Source: Gammaproteobacteria bacterium
GTDB lineage: Bacteria > Pseudomonadota > Gammaproteobacteria > Nitrosococcales > Methylophagaceae
Direction of reading: 5' to 3'
Assembly: GCA_029210875.1 (NCBI GenBank)
Contig: JARGFJ010000010.1
Location: forward strand, 1-59,953
Length of the DNA: 59,953 nucleotides
Shown: in pieces, positions 1-10,061 of the stretch
How positions within the stretch are numbered: position 1 is the stretch's first letter
Layout: every line of letters starts with the position of its first letter
Notes under the pieces: model-generated
What the model was told of the DNA's origin: nothing
Database searches by the model: none
Seen by the model: the letters and a program-made list of their open reading frames with translations, nothing else
Position numbers and translations under genes: made by a program

Positions 1-292
1 TGAGTGAAGTCGTTAGCATCTGGGTATCATGATCTCATTATGGAAATAATCAAGCATTTTCATTGATCACGGGTATAGATGTAAAAAATACTAAGTTCGA
101 CTTCTAATTGACACACTTTCTGTGTGATATCGGGGCTAATAGATAGCTCTCGATTTAAACATTGATGCAATGTCAGATCACGATTTTCAATCGTGTAACT
201 GCATTATCAATAAAAAAAGTGTAGTGGTACAGTAAATTTGGCCACCTGATAAGAGGTGATATTATCACCTCATAGACATCACAGGTGACACA

Positions 293-1350
<1,058 letters not shown>

Positions 1351-1379
1351 ACTGTGGCCACTTTTACTTGACCACTACA

Positions 1380-1733
1380 TTCAAAGGTTTATGGTTATTA
1401 CTGAATGTTATCGAAGAGATTTCCATATTTAATCTATTACGATTTAAAAGACAATACAGCTACATTATTGCGGTATTAGTAGAACGAAAACCCCCTACTT
1501 GAGTTCGTGGTAAACTTGGTGAAAAAATCTAACAAAAAGTTCTGATTGACCGCCAGCAGCGCAGTTTGTTTTCAAAGTTCATTTTTTAAAATTTTAGTGT
1601 GTTAGCAGGGTTGATAGTCATTCACTTAGAATAACCAGAAAAATGCCAGGAGTGTTTTTGAGCGCAAGCCTTGGTTGATGATTTTTCAACTCACAGCAGA
1701 GGTGGCTATGAAAGATAAACAGACCATAGAACA
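1380..1733. other. Intergenic stretch between the IS relic and tmcA
   Basis: This 354-bp stretch has no credible protein-coding gene apart from a nine-codon leader ORF at its right end (see 1708-1737). It is AT-rich and probably contains the tmcA promoter, but I could not pick one -35/-10 pair with confidence. Confidence 0.5.
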
Positions 1734-1737
1734 ATGA
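1708..1737 (+). CDS. Possible nine-codon leader peptide translationally coupled to tmcA
   Basis: A short ORF (MKDKQTIEQ, stop TGA at 1735-1737) starts at the ATG at 1708 and is preceded by a good Shine-Dalgarno-like AGAGGTGG at 1698-1705. Its stop overlaps the tmcA start at 1734 in an ATGA arrangement, while tmcA itself has no clear ribosome binding site. This is the usual geometry of translational coupling. It might equally be the last remnant of a lost upstream gene. Only the ORF, the SD and the overlap are observed. Confidence 0.3.
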   Translation: MKDKQTIEQ

Positions 1738-3767
1738 TGACCCAACGCCAATGCGTTTTTTTAAAAGGTGATGTTGATTGGTGTCGACATTCGGCTCGCA
1801 CCTTATTGGCGGACTTTGATAAACAAAGAGTTATTCATTTATCAGACTATGTTGAGCCGGATGCTGTTTATCGAACTATCACTCAAAAACACGCTCAACA
1901 GCATTTAGGCAAAGAATGTGATGCGGTTGTGTTTGATGCGACTAATGGTTTTAATGCTGATAGCTTCGGTGCGATAGTTGGTACGATTAAAGCGGGCGGT
2001 GTTTTATTGGTTTTGTTGCCTAACACTATGCCTGAGTCCTTATGGCTAACGCGGTTTAGTCATATTGCCGATCTTTTTTCATCTCAGCATGAATCTATTC
2101 ATACTATCCAGCAGGGTGATGAGTTACCTACACTGACGGCTCCAAAGGCAAAACAACAATCAAATGATGTTATGCCCACTGTCGATCAAACGGCTGCAAT
2201 CAATGCGATATTAACTGTGGTGCATGGTCATCGTCGTCGGCCTTTGGTTTTATCATCTGATCGCGGGCGAGGTAAATCTGCTGCATTGGGCATGGCGGCA
2301 GCCGAATTGATTAAGCAAGGTAAACAATCGATTATTGTGACTGCGCCAAGCTTGGCGACGGTGGCAACGGTGTTTGAACATGCTGGGCGATTATTGCCTG
2401 AAGCAAGCGTATCAAAAAATCAGATTGAGCTGGATACTGCTCACATACGCTTTATTGCACCTGATGCCTTGCTGGAATCTGACATAAAAGCAGATTTAGT
2501 GCTGGTCGATGAAGCGGCTGCAATTCCGGCAGCGATGTTAGCCCAATTACTGGATAAATTTTCACGGATTGTGTTTGCCACGACCTTGCACGGTTATGAA
2601 GGAACCGGTTTGGGCTTTGCTATACGCTTTAAACAGACATTAGACGACACTACACCGAATTGGCGTAAAGTGAACATGACGCAGCCGATTCGTTGGGCTG
2701 ACGATGATGCCTTGGAAGCATTGAGTTTTAAGGCTTTATTGCTTGATGCTGAACCGGTTAATGACGCGCTTATTTTAAATTGCCAGCGTGATCAGTGTCG
2801 TTTTGAACTGGTCGATAGAAACGCACTTGTGAACGATGAAACACACTTGAGTGAGCTTTTTGGTTTGATGGTTTTGGCGCATTATCGTACCCGTCCTTCC
2901 GATCTGATGATGATGTTAGATCGGGATGATATTTCGGTTTTTGTGATGCGTTTTCAGGGCCATATTGTAGCCAGTGCCTGGTGTGTACTTGAGGGTGAGC
3001 TTGATTCTGATCTTGCCGAGGCAATTTACGCTGGGCAACGTCGATTAAAAGGCCATTTATTACCACAGTCATTGTTGGCTCATGTCGGCATTGCTGGTGC
3101 AGGGGCGTTATTGTATCAACGTATTATTAGGCTTGCGGTTCATCCTGCGGTTCAAAGTAGGGGAATAGGCCATCAATTTGTTCAACATATTCTACAATAT
3201 GCTACCAAAGCTACTATCGATATCGTCGGTGCAAGTTTTGCTGCCAGTGTTGAGCTGATTCAATTTTGGTCAAAAACTAATTTCCAGCCGATGCGCCTTG
3301 GTTTCCATCATGATGACGTTAGTGGCAGTCATGCTGTCATGATGTTGTCGGCATTATCAGACGCTGGTCAAAATAGTGTGCAACAGGGGCATCAACGCTT
3401 CAGCCAACACTGGCCACTGTTATTGCAACAGCAGTTTCACCATATACAACCGCACTTGATCGTATCACTATCACAATTATTAGCGAGGCCAGCTGATGTA
3501 TGTTCAGATTCAGACACTCATGAACTTGCTACATTTGCGTTTAAGCAGCGTGGCTTTGAATTCTGTCAAATCGTGTTATGGCAGGCATTGTCAGTGTGGA
3601 TAACACAGCCAAAGTTTCTGATGTTATCTGAACAAGAACAGGCGTTGTGTGTGATGCTGATTTTGCAACAGCGGTCTGTAAGTGAGGTTGCAAAAGCGTT
3701 AGCTTATAGTGGTAAAGCGCAACTTATAACGGCGTTACGTCAGGCAATTCGGATTTTATTAAGCTGA
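1734..3767 (+). CDS. tmcA: tRNA(Met) cytidine acetyltransferase TmcA
   Basis: The protein makes N4-acetylcytidine at the wobble base (C34) of elongator tRNA-Met, using acetyl-CoA and ATP or GTP, which prevents misreading of the AUA codon. It has 677 residues, close to the about 670 of the E. coli enzyme. Visible parts are an N-terminal domain, a P-loop at about residues 175-183 (SDRGRGKSAALG), a Walker-B-like VDEAAAIP near 258, a GNAT acetyl-CoA site (RLAVHPAVQSRGIG, about 465-480) and a C-terminal tRNA-binding tail. A second ATG follows the first directly, so the start may be one codon later. It stands alone between the IS relic and the converging msh operon. Confidence 0.93.
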   Translation: MMTQRQCVFLKGDVDWCRHSARTLLADFDKQRVIHLSDYVEPDAVYRTITQKHAQQHLGKECDAVVFDATNGFNADSFGAIVGTIKAGGVLLVLLPNTMPESLWLTRFSHIADLFSSQHESIHTIQQGDELPTLTAPKAKQQSNDVMPTVDQTAAINAILTVVHGHRRRPLVLSSDRGRGKSAALGMAAAELIKQGKQSIIVTAPSLATVATVFEHAGRLLPEASVSKNQIELDTAHIRFIAPDALLESDIKADLVLVDEAAAIPAAMLAQLLDKFSRIVFATTLHGYEGTGLGFAIRFKQTLDDTTPNWRKVNMTQPIRWADDDALEALSFKALLLDAEPVNDALILNCQRDQCRFELVDRNALVNDETHLSELFGLMVLAHYRTRPSDLMMMLDRDDISVFVMRFQGHIVASAWCVLEGELDSDLAEAIYAGQRRLKGHLLPQSLLAHVGIAGAGALLYQRIIRLAVHPAVQSRGIGHQFVQHILQYATKATIDIVGASFAASVELIQFWSKTNFQPMRLGFHHDDVSGSHAVMMLSALSDAGQNSVQQGHQRFSQHWPLLLQQQFHHIQPHLIVSLSQLLARPADVCSDSDTHELATFAFKQRGFEFCQIVLWQALSVWITQPKFLMLSEQEQALCVMLILQQRSVSEVAKALAYSGKAQLITALRQAIRILLS

Positions 3768-3783
3768 ATTTTTGTCACCGAAT

Positions 3784-3853
3784 CCGTTCATGCTGAGCTC
3801 GTCGAAGCATAAGCCTTTGCCACACCACCCTTCGACTAACTCAAGGTGAACGG
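3784..3853. repeat. Imperfect 24-nt inverted repeat between convergent tmcA and mshQ
   Basis: The arms at 3784-3807 and 3830-3853 are reverse complements with a few mismatches (CCGTTCA...GTCGAAG against CTTCGAC...TGAACGG). Palindromes of this type are scattered between genes of many gammaproteobacteria as intergenic repeats. Its place between two converging genes suits a transcription end for both strands, but there is no strong T-run. Confidence 0.6.
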
Positions 3854-3951
3854 GCATTTTTAAACCGGAATGACACTATTTTTTAAGTTTGTACTCTTTA
3901 TCCATTAATCCGAGTTCAAGTTTGTTAGATCAATACGATGTTAGTCTAAGC

Positions 3952-6900
3952 TTAATAGACTTCACGTCTGAAAATAATATTATCGCTGCCTTTAAACAGT
4001 CCAAAGCTGGCGCGACCTGTTGGATTATCATCATAGTGGCCATCATTATCATAATCACCTAGTAACCAAGGGGCAGTGATAGACAATTGACTTCTAATAT
4101 CAACATAACCTTCATTATCTTCACCGGGTGCAGATAAGGTTAAGGTTGCGGTTCCATTGAGCAGAGGAGCATTATTAGTTAATAAGCCACTGGTAGTGCC
4201 GTTAGCGATGGTCATAGTGTTATTACCTGCTTGCCAACTTCCACCTGCTGTTTGTAGATTAGCCAGTTGTAAGTCAGAGGATAAACCTAATGTTGTGCAT
4301 TGGTCAGCACTATTAGTGACCCAATTGAGGCCATTAAAATATTCTGCGGTTAAGCTCAGCGTCAACGGTGCCAACTCAGAACCATGAACGCTGCTAATAG
4401 CAAAACGACCAAAGCGAATCGTTTCACCTGTTGGTTGCAATGTGTGGGGTAAATCGTGTGCGTTAACGTTGTCACTATCACTGATAGCGGTAAATGTCAG
4501 ATCAACAGCATTAGTAAATTTATCTATTAGGCTATTTGGTTCATGTAGATAATTATAACTATCATTGCCAAATGCAAAGGTCAGTGTGCCATTAGCATTA
4601 TCAGTCAAATCAGGTGCATCAGGCGTCCATAACAAGCGAACACGATTAGTAGTATCAGCACCGAGTTGATTTGCATCTGTTGTTGGTGGAGTGACGGCAA
4701 AATCAGCGATCGTGAGTTTTGCAAAGTCACTGGTATAGTTTTGCGTAATTGTGGCTGGATCCAAAGCGGAATAGGCTGTAACTATCAATTGTGGTGATGT
4801 TTGATAGCTGAAACGTTGACCACTATAACTAAAGCCAGTACAGGCATGAGCACCAAAACTACCATTTGATTGCGTTGTTAACTCAAAATGGTCTGGATAG
4901 AAACGACCAATAGCAGGGCTGACAACGGTTGTTAATGTTTCTCCAAAATAGCTTGGTGCAATGATGCCAAATTCAAATACACCGACTTCAGACACTGTTT
5001 GACTGACAGTATGACTACCATTATCTGAGCCAGTAAAGTTAAAGCTTGTATTGGAAAGCGTTCCTGTTGAACCAGAAGCTGGTGCAAGTAGATTATGAGT
5101 ATTCACGATTGAACTCAACTCGAAATTAGGGCTGACTGGATTATCGGTAAAGTCGCTATCACCATCATGTGTCCAGCAGGCTGCATTAACCTTAAGATTG
5201 AATGATTCGCCTGCTTTTTTGAATTTACTGCAATTGGCATTTTGTGATGCACACTCGGCATTAGCATCAGTACTGTATGCAATCAGAGCTTCAGGTTTGC
5301 TGACAAAGACATCACTACCTTTTAGTGTTAAGCCATTACCATCATCGAAAGAGGCATCTAACTGTAATTGTCCGGCATCATCGTATTGAACAGTGAAAGT
5401 GGCTTCACCATCATTATCAAAAGTTATGTTTACTGGCGTACCTGGACTGGATTGTTTGATCTTGGTACCAGAAATCACGGCTGATTTTGAACCTGTGTTT
5501 GGGCTGAGGTAGTCAGACCAGAAATTAAGTGTTTGATTACCCGTTAGTGCACCGACACATTGGACTGATGTATCACTTTTTTTCACTGCTTTAATGGTGA
5601 CATTTGCAGAGGGTTTACACGCAGTCAAAGTAGGCACATCAAATACAAACCCGGCATCAGCAACGTTAATTGTGCAGCCAGGGTCAATCGCATTATCGCC
5701 ATGGCACTGAAGTGTCGATATCGGCGGAACTGTAGTAGAAATGATATCCAAAACCACACTACCGGCAGAGTGATGACCTAGTTTCAGTTCAACTAAACCA
5801 CCTGTTAAGGTAACAGGGTTAGTTGACCAGCCATTAGCCGGTGATAAAGTCAGAGTGACATCTTCAGGGTAAAGTGAACTACAGTCAGCATTTCCACAGG
5901 CTTTAATAGTGATGGAAGAAGACTGACAGGTTAAGGCGTTCTTGGCATATTCAAATTGAAAATGATATAAATCAGAGTTACATGGCGACGCGGTTAAGCG
6001 ATTAGTGTTAATAGTTGACTGTTCTATTTTTCCAGTATAGATCTTAAGTTCATCAATTTGTCCCTGAAAACGGTAGCCATTATTTGCCCACCAGCCACCG
6101 AGTCTGAGGTGGGGATCAACAAATGCATTACTGTTTTGAATCGTACCTCGAACATGTGAAAGGCCTTGTTCTTTGCCATCAATATATAACTTATTTTCGA
6201 ATACATTACCGTTAGTAAAGACGGCAGTGATATGGTGCCAGCTATTTTTCAGCCAGCCAGTATCAGCAATGCCATAGATATCACTTCCGGCTGTATTAAA
6301 GCCAAATTTGCCATCAACCAGCCACAGATCATGTAAACGCCATCCTAAGGGCATCACGGAGTTGTTGCCATTCCAGAACATCCAAAAACTCAGCGATGTT
6401 TTATCGCCTGGCGCGGTCGAGACAGGTAGTGAATTAATGTCGATTGCCCCTCCGGAAAATTGAGCAGCGCTACAGGTATCGGGTTTTAAACCATTGGCAC
6501 CGCTGGTTACTTTATGGACTCTACCTGACACAACACCTGACGCAGTACCAATCTGATCAATAATTTCACCACTGTCTTGCCAGTTTTCATTAAAGTCATA
6601 TTTTGCAACTAATTGTGCCGTTTCGGCAGTGTCTGAATACAGTTGTGATTGAGGTATGACATGTCTAGTCGTATTTGATGGGGTTTGCCAATGTAATCGG
6701 GCTACAGCACGCCCAGTATGCTCAAAAAATTCCATTTTAATGTCATATCGTGTGCCAGCAATAAGTTCGATGGCAGCGCTGTTATTCCATGTGGCACCAT
6801 GTAATGTCCAATTGTTAATGATGCGTTGATTATCAACCCATAGACGAATGCCATCATCGGATTGAGTATGAAATACATACTTGCCTGTTTCATTAATTTC

Positions 6901-7164
6901 AATGGAACCCTGCCAGCGAACAGCAAATTTATCAGCATTAATAGAATTGGCAGGTGACTCTCGCTGCCAATCATTATCAACGACAGCTTCAATACGATTT
7001 AAATTTGGGTTGCCAGATGGAAACTCATTATTATTATCTACCACTGCAAAGTTCCAATAATAGGCGTTCAGACCATCACCTGCAGCCATTACGATAGTGT
7101 TCGTTACTAACGACATGATGAGAAATATAATTACACTAACTATCTTCTTGATATTATTGGCCAT
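3952..7164 (-). CDS. mshQ: MshQ-like large surface protein of the MSHA pilus cluster (PA14, LamG-like, DUF6701)
   Basis: This exported protein of about 1070 residues is encoded last in the MSHA pilus operon. It has an N-terminal signal segment (about 1-28, hydrophobic core then AAG), a PA14 domain (about 30-180, sugar- or adhesion-related, with DDGIRLWVD), a concanavalin/LamG-like domain (about 190-390), a cysteine-rich central region, and a C-terminal half matching the DUF6701 region of MshQ proteins. I chose the ATG at 7164, which has GAGG upstream; it overlaps mshP by 11 bases. Its role is unproven in general. Position and architecture suggest a pilus-associated adhesin or tip protein; binding to carbohydrate is inference. 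Confidence 0.85.
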   Translation of the reverse strand: MANNIKKIVSVIIFLIMSLVTNTIVMAAGDGLNAYYWNFAVVDNNNEFPSGNPNLNRIEAVVDNDWQRESPANSINADKFAVRWQGSIEINETGKYVFHTQSDDGIRLWVDNQRIINNWTLHGATWNNSAAIELIAGTRYDIKMEFFEHTGRAVARLHWQTPSNTTRHVIPQSQLYSDTAETAQLVAKYDFNENWQDSGEIIDQIGTASGVVSGRVHKVTSGANGLKPDTCSAAQFSGGAIDINSLPVSTAPGDKTSLSFWMFWNGNNSVMPLGWRLHDLWLVDGKFGFNTAGSDIYGIADTGWLKNSWHHITAVFTNGNVFENKLYIDGKEQGLSHVRGTIQNSNAFVDPHLRLGGWWANNGYRFQGQIDELKIYTGKIEQSTINTNRLTASPCNSDLYHFQFEYAKNALTCQSSSITIKACGNADCSSLYPEDVTLTLSPANGWSTNPVTLTGGLVELKLGHHSAGSVVLDIISTTVPPISTLQCHGDNAIDPGCTINVADAGFVFDVPTLTACKPSANVTIKAVKKSDTSVQCVGALTGNQTLNFWSDYLSPNTGSKSAVISGTKIKQSSPGTPVNITFDNDGEATFTVQYDDAGQLQLDASFDDGNGLTLKGSDVFVSKPEALIAYSTDANAECASQNANCSKFKKAGESFNLKVNAACWTHDGDSDFTDNPVSPNFELSSIVNTHNLLAPASGSTGTLSNTSFNFTGSDNGSHTVSQTVSEVGVFEFGIIAPSYFGETLTTVVSPAIGRFYPDHFELTTQSNGSFGAHACTGFSYSGQRFSYQTSPQLIVTAYSALDPATITQNYTSDFAKLTIADFAVTPPTTDANQLGADTTNRVRLLWTPDAPDLTDNANGTLTFAFGNDSYNYLHEPNSLIDKFTNAVDLTFTAISDSDNVNAHDLPHTLQPTGETIRFGRFAISSVHGSELAPLTLSLTAEYFNGLNWVTNSADQCTTLGLSSDLQLANLQTAGGSWQAGNNTMTIANGTTSGLLTNNAPLLNGTATLTLSAPGEDNEGYVDIRSQLSITAPWLLGDYDNDGHYDDNPTGRASFGLFKGSDNIIFRREVY

Positions 7165-7549
7165 GAACAATTGCCTCTAATGTTCTTGATACATAATCAA
7201 CATCACCATAACTGCCATACTGACTTTGTGACCTAATGCGATAGAAAGTAGTGATAGTACCATTTTCATCATAACTACCTAGTTGCAAGCATGTCACTGT
7301 GGTTGTGAAGTTTGTTAGTGTCGGAGATAAGGTCGTTGAGGCAGGGCAGTTGCCACTATTATTAATAATTTGGAAACTACCCCATTCAATACCGGCATTA
7401 GCAGCTTGATAGGCTCGAGCTGATTGCAATGCCAAAATGGTCGTTTGACGTTGTGTGCCGGTAAGTCTTACCAGATATTGTCCGAGCAAGCTGACAATAA
7501 CTAATACAAAAATGGCGCCTATCAGCGAAAAACCACGCTGTTTGTTCAT
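7154..7549 (-). CDS. mshP: MSHA biogenesis protein MshP (PilX-like minor pilin)
   Basis: A 131-residue protein with a type IV prepilin-like N terminus: short basic leader MNKQRG, then FSLIGAIFVLVIVSLLGQYL. Position 5 after the presumed cleavage site (G|FSLIG) is Gly rather than the Glu of most pilins, as is typical for the PilX/MshP type of minor subunit. Two cysteines in the distal part (SGNCPAS and TVTCLQ) could form a disulfide. It overlaps mshO by four bases and mshQ by eleven, so translation of the three is probably coupled. It likely forms part of a pilus initiation complex with MshO and MshD. Confidence 0.82.
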   Translation of the reverse strand: MNKQRGFSLIGAIFVLVIVSLLGQYLVRLTGTQRQTTILALQSARAYQAANAGIEWGSFQIINNSGNCPASTTLSPTLTNFTTTVTCLQLGSYDENGTITTFYRIRSQSQYGSYGDVDYVSRTLEAIVHGQ

Positions 7550-8367
7550 GGCTGGTTACTCACATGAACTTGATGAGTTAAACGGATTGATTCACCGACA
7601 TCATCTGTTAAAGTCAAGGCTATTGTCACCAAACCGGAACGTAAACTTGAACCTGAGTTATAACTAAAATGACAGTTGCTAATATAATTGGATTGAATTG
7701 CACCCCCAGAACCAGGTGGATTAGCTTGCGATGCCTGAATACTATAGCTCTGATATCGCATTAAGGTTTTATTTTTTGGGGCACTTGCACTGGTATTGCA
7801 GTGATAACTGACTGGACCATCAATCACAAAAAAGCGTTTTTGAGGTGATTGTAGTGGAAATTGAAATCCGGCAAATACAATGTGATTTGCTGTTGAGCCA
7901 TTACTAATCACAGCAGTATTATCACCGGCATAAGGATTACTGCCAGCTGAAGCCAGTGGGTAGACCACAATAGAGTCAGTTCCAACGGTGATATTGCTAA
8001 AATTTTGCAAACTACCCAATACATCAAATGCTGTATCTGACATGCTAAAGTCGAGACTATCACCACTGCCATCACTGGCCAGTTTGCTACGATAACGACC
8101 ACCATCAACAACATGTAATAATTCTAATGACTTGCCATCATTGGAAACGCGAATACTATTAGGCAGGGCTGCTTGAATATCACGCTGGATACGACGTAAT
8201 GCTGATTCTGCACTGTCAGTTAAGGTTGCTCGACGAGAACTGTCAACATAAGCATTGACCGGTAAGGTAATAATCGATGCGGTCATCGAAGCAACAATGC
8301 CGCTGAGCACAATCACGATGATGAGTTCGACTAAGGTGAAGCCACGTTCAGACTTAAACGATAACAT
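7546..8367 (-). CDS. mshO: MSHA biogenesis protein MshO (PilW-like minor pilin)
   Basis: A 273-residue prepilin-like protein. The N terminus MLSFKSERGFTLVELIIVIV has the prepilin peptidase site G|FTLVE with the conserved Glu5 and a hydrophobic helix. The large C-terminal domain resembles PilW/GspJ-type minor pilins and carries a cysteine pair (SYHCNTS and SNCHFSY). The start abuts mshD (one shared base at 8367) and the end overlaps mshP by four bases, so the three genes form one translational unit. In related systems such minor pilins prime fibre assembly. Confidence 0.85.
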   Translation of the reverse strand: MLSFKSERGFTLVELIIVIVLSGIVASMTASIITLPVNAYVDSSRRATLTDSAESALRRIQRDIQAALPNSIRVSNDGKSLELLHVVDGGRYRSKLASDGSGDSLDFSMSDTAFDVLGSLQNFSNITVGTDSIVVYPLASAGSNPYAGDNTAVISNGSTANHIVFAGFQFPLQSPQKRFFVIDGPVSYHCNTSASAPKNKTLMRYQSYSIQASQANPPGSGGAIQSNYISNCHFSYNSGSSLRSGLVTIALTLTDDVGESIRLTHQVHVSNQP

Positions 8368-8840
8368 CAGTAGTTCGCCCGATAGCCAGTCAGTATGATG
8401 CTATCTGTGCCGGTACGTGTTACAGAGACGGTTATTTTTTTCATAGCAACGCCTGATAGGCTGTCGTCCGTGACAGTAACATCAACGGTGTAGTTTTCCA
8501 GACCAGCGATTGGGTTATTATTTTGATCAATAGCACCACTATCACTAAGCCCATCATAATCGCTGATATTGTCGTAGCTGGCTCGTGTTTCACCTGCATT
8601 GCTGCCATTGGGATCAGTCACTGGTAACAACATGATTTCTTCTAAATAACTTTCAGCAATAGAGATCGCTTGTCGTTGCACCATAGGATCAGCACTGTGA
8701 CTTACCGTCAGGTTAACAATGCTCAAAATACCGCTTAATGCCACGCTAATAATAACGATAGTTAGAATGAGCTCAACCAGTGTTGCACCAGCTTGCAATA
8801 AAGCTGTATGTGATAGGTATTTAGTCATGTTATGGCGTAC
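8367..8840 (-). CDS. mshD: MSHA pilin protein MshD (minor pilin)
   Basis: A minor pilin of about 157 residues with a prepilin N terminus: the leader ends in QAG and cleavage gives ATLVELILTIVIISVALSG, with Glu5 present but Ala in place of the usual Phe1. Several starts are possible. I prefer the ATG at 8840, which has AGGA seven bases upstream; the open frame continues to 8867, and an ATG at 8828 is also possible. The chosen start overlaps mshC by 11 bases. The family is MshD/PilV-like, probably a component of the pilus tip or initiation complex. Confidence 0.8.
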   Translation of the reverse strand, partial: VRHNMTKYLSHTALLQAGATLVELILTIVIISVALSGILSIVNLTVSHSADPMVQRQAISIAESYLEEIMLLPVTDPNGSNAGETRASYDNISDYDGLSDSGAIDQNNNPIAGLENYTVDVTVTDDSLSGVAMKKITVSVTRTGTDSIILTGYRANY

Positions 8841-9303
8841 TGTCATAACTAAATCCTGTCGCTGCAACGATTGTTATCTGGCGAGCACCTAGTGTAATGG
8901 TATTGTCAGCATCAGCTCGACCAAGACTATCAAAGGTAGTGATGGCATTGCTTGCCGTCAGGCTGACACCATTTTGTGAACCAGTGTAACTCGTTTGTGT
9001 TGAAGGGTGTTGAACGGTGAGGTTAGACGCAAAGCTGCCACTGGAACAACTATCATCACGTAATAATTGATAGCCATTACTGGCAATACTAACTCGAACA
9101 TTACAACCGGTGGCAATCGCTGTTTTTTGAGCGTAACGCACGGCGTTTAAGGTGTCATCAAAAAATACGCGTTGATCAAATGCACTTCGACCGGCAAATT
9201 TGGGTAAGGCTACAGTGGCAACAATACCAATTAGAACTAAGACCATCACTAGTTCAACTAAGGTAAATCCTGTATCAGAATTAGATTTTGTAATGCGTGT
9301 CAT
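8830..9303 (-). CDS. mshC: MSHA pilin protein MshC (GspH/FimT-like minor pilin)
   Basis: A 157-residue prepilin-like protein. The leader MTRITKSNSDTG is followed by FTLVELVMVLVLIGIVATVA, so the cleavage site, Glu5 and N-terminal helix are all present. The segment FFDDTLNAVRYAQKTAIATG matches the GspH/FimT pattern following the helix. There is one cysteine pair (ATGCNV and DDSCSS). It is the first gene after the terminator that follows mshA, and it begins the minor pilin block C-D-O-P-Q. Confidence 0.82.
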   Translation of the reverse strand: MTRITKSNSDTGFTLVELVMVLVLIGIVATVALPKFAGRSAFDQRVFFDDTLNAVRYAQKTAIATGCNVRVSIASNGYQLLRDDSCSSGSFASNLTVQHPSTQTSYTGSQNGVSLTASNAITTFDSLGRADADNTITLGARQITIVAATGFSYDSTP

Positions 9304-9501
9304 AGTGGATACAATTAACGTATATAAAGGTGGTCATTGGATTTGCTGTTAAATTAATAGAGCCCGTCATTTCTGCAAAAGTAGCAATCCAACGATAGCG
9401 ACTAGTTCCACTGCTTATGGATGTCCGCATTCGCGAGGATGACAAAACATGATTTTCTGCAGATTGAAGCGTCATGGGTACAGATGGCTTGTTTAAAACA
9501 T

Positions 9502-9528
9502 AAAAGCCTTGGTTTAACCAAGGCTTTT
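9502..9528 (-). terminator. Intrinsic terminator after mshA
   Basis: The stem is a perfect 11-bp inverted repeat (9502-9512 with 9518-9528) with a five-base loop, flanked by A/T runs on both sides. It lies 36 bases past the mshA stop codon on the minus strand. It should end or attenuate most transcription between the highly expressed major pilin and the minor pilin genes, a common way of setting their stoichiometry. Confidence 0.8.
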
Positions 9529-9564
9529 AATTAAATACATCATGATGTCTATTAGTTTATGACA

Positions 9565-9981
9565 TTAACATCCACTAACAGGACTCACTATTGCCGGTTG
9601 TGTACTTGTCGCTTCAGTATAGGTAAAAGCACATGTAGCATTGCTGACTAGTGTAATAAGGCCTGCAGCGTTAGCAAATTCAGGACCTAAACCAGCCGCT
9701 TCATCTATATCAGCAACAGCCGGATAACCATAGACCATATTGATGGTAGTACCTTCCAAAACCATAGTACTGGTTGGTGCGCCTTCGTTACCATCAACCA
9801 ACGATTTGGCATGGGTAATTGCCATCGCGGATTTCACTGCACCAGCGGCAGAGTTGATTGAGGCTGTACGCGCATCGCCCTGTAAACTGGCAAATTTAGG
9901 CAATGCAGTCGCAGCTAAAATACCTAAAATAACAATGACCATGACAAGTTCGATTAGGGTAAAGCCTTGTTGAGATTTCAT
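9565..9981 (-). CDS. mshA: MSHA major pilin subunit MshA
   Basis: A 138-residue type IVa-type major pilin. The six-residue leader MKSQQG is followed by FTLIELVMVIVILGILAATA, with Glu5, and by ALPKFASLQGDARTASINSA, which closely resembles known MshA proteins. The C-terminal D-region is bounded by two cysteines (residues 117 and 138, the latter terminal). AAGGA lies seven bases before the ATG. It follows mshG by 80 bp and is followed by a strong terminator. It is the only major pilin in the cluster; no separate mshB is seen. Confidence 0.9.
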   Translation of the reverse strand: MKSQQGFTLIELVMVIVILGILAATALPKFASLQGDARTASINSAAGAVKSAMAITHAKSLVDGNEGAPTSTMVLEGTTINMVYGYPAVADIDEAAGLGPEFANAAGLITLVSNATCAFTYTEATSTQPAIVSPVSGC

Positions 9982-10061
9982 TTGATGTCCTTAAATTATG
10001 GTTTGGTTATAACGAGTTAGCTAATCTTAGAAATTATAGGGGATTTATACCATATAAGCTG

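Noticed and set aside
9281-9475. Minus-strand 64-aa ORF between mshA and mshC
   Set aside because: It overlaps the start of mshC, has no prepilin motif and no SD; not an mshB gene.
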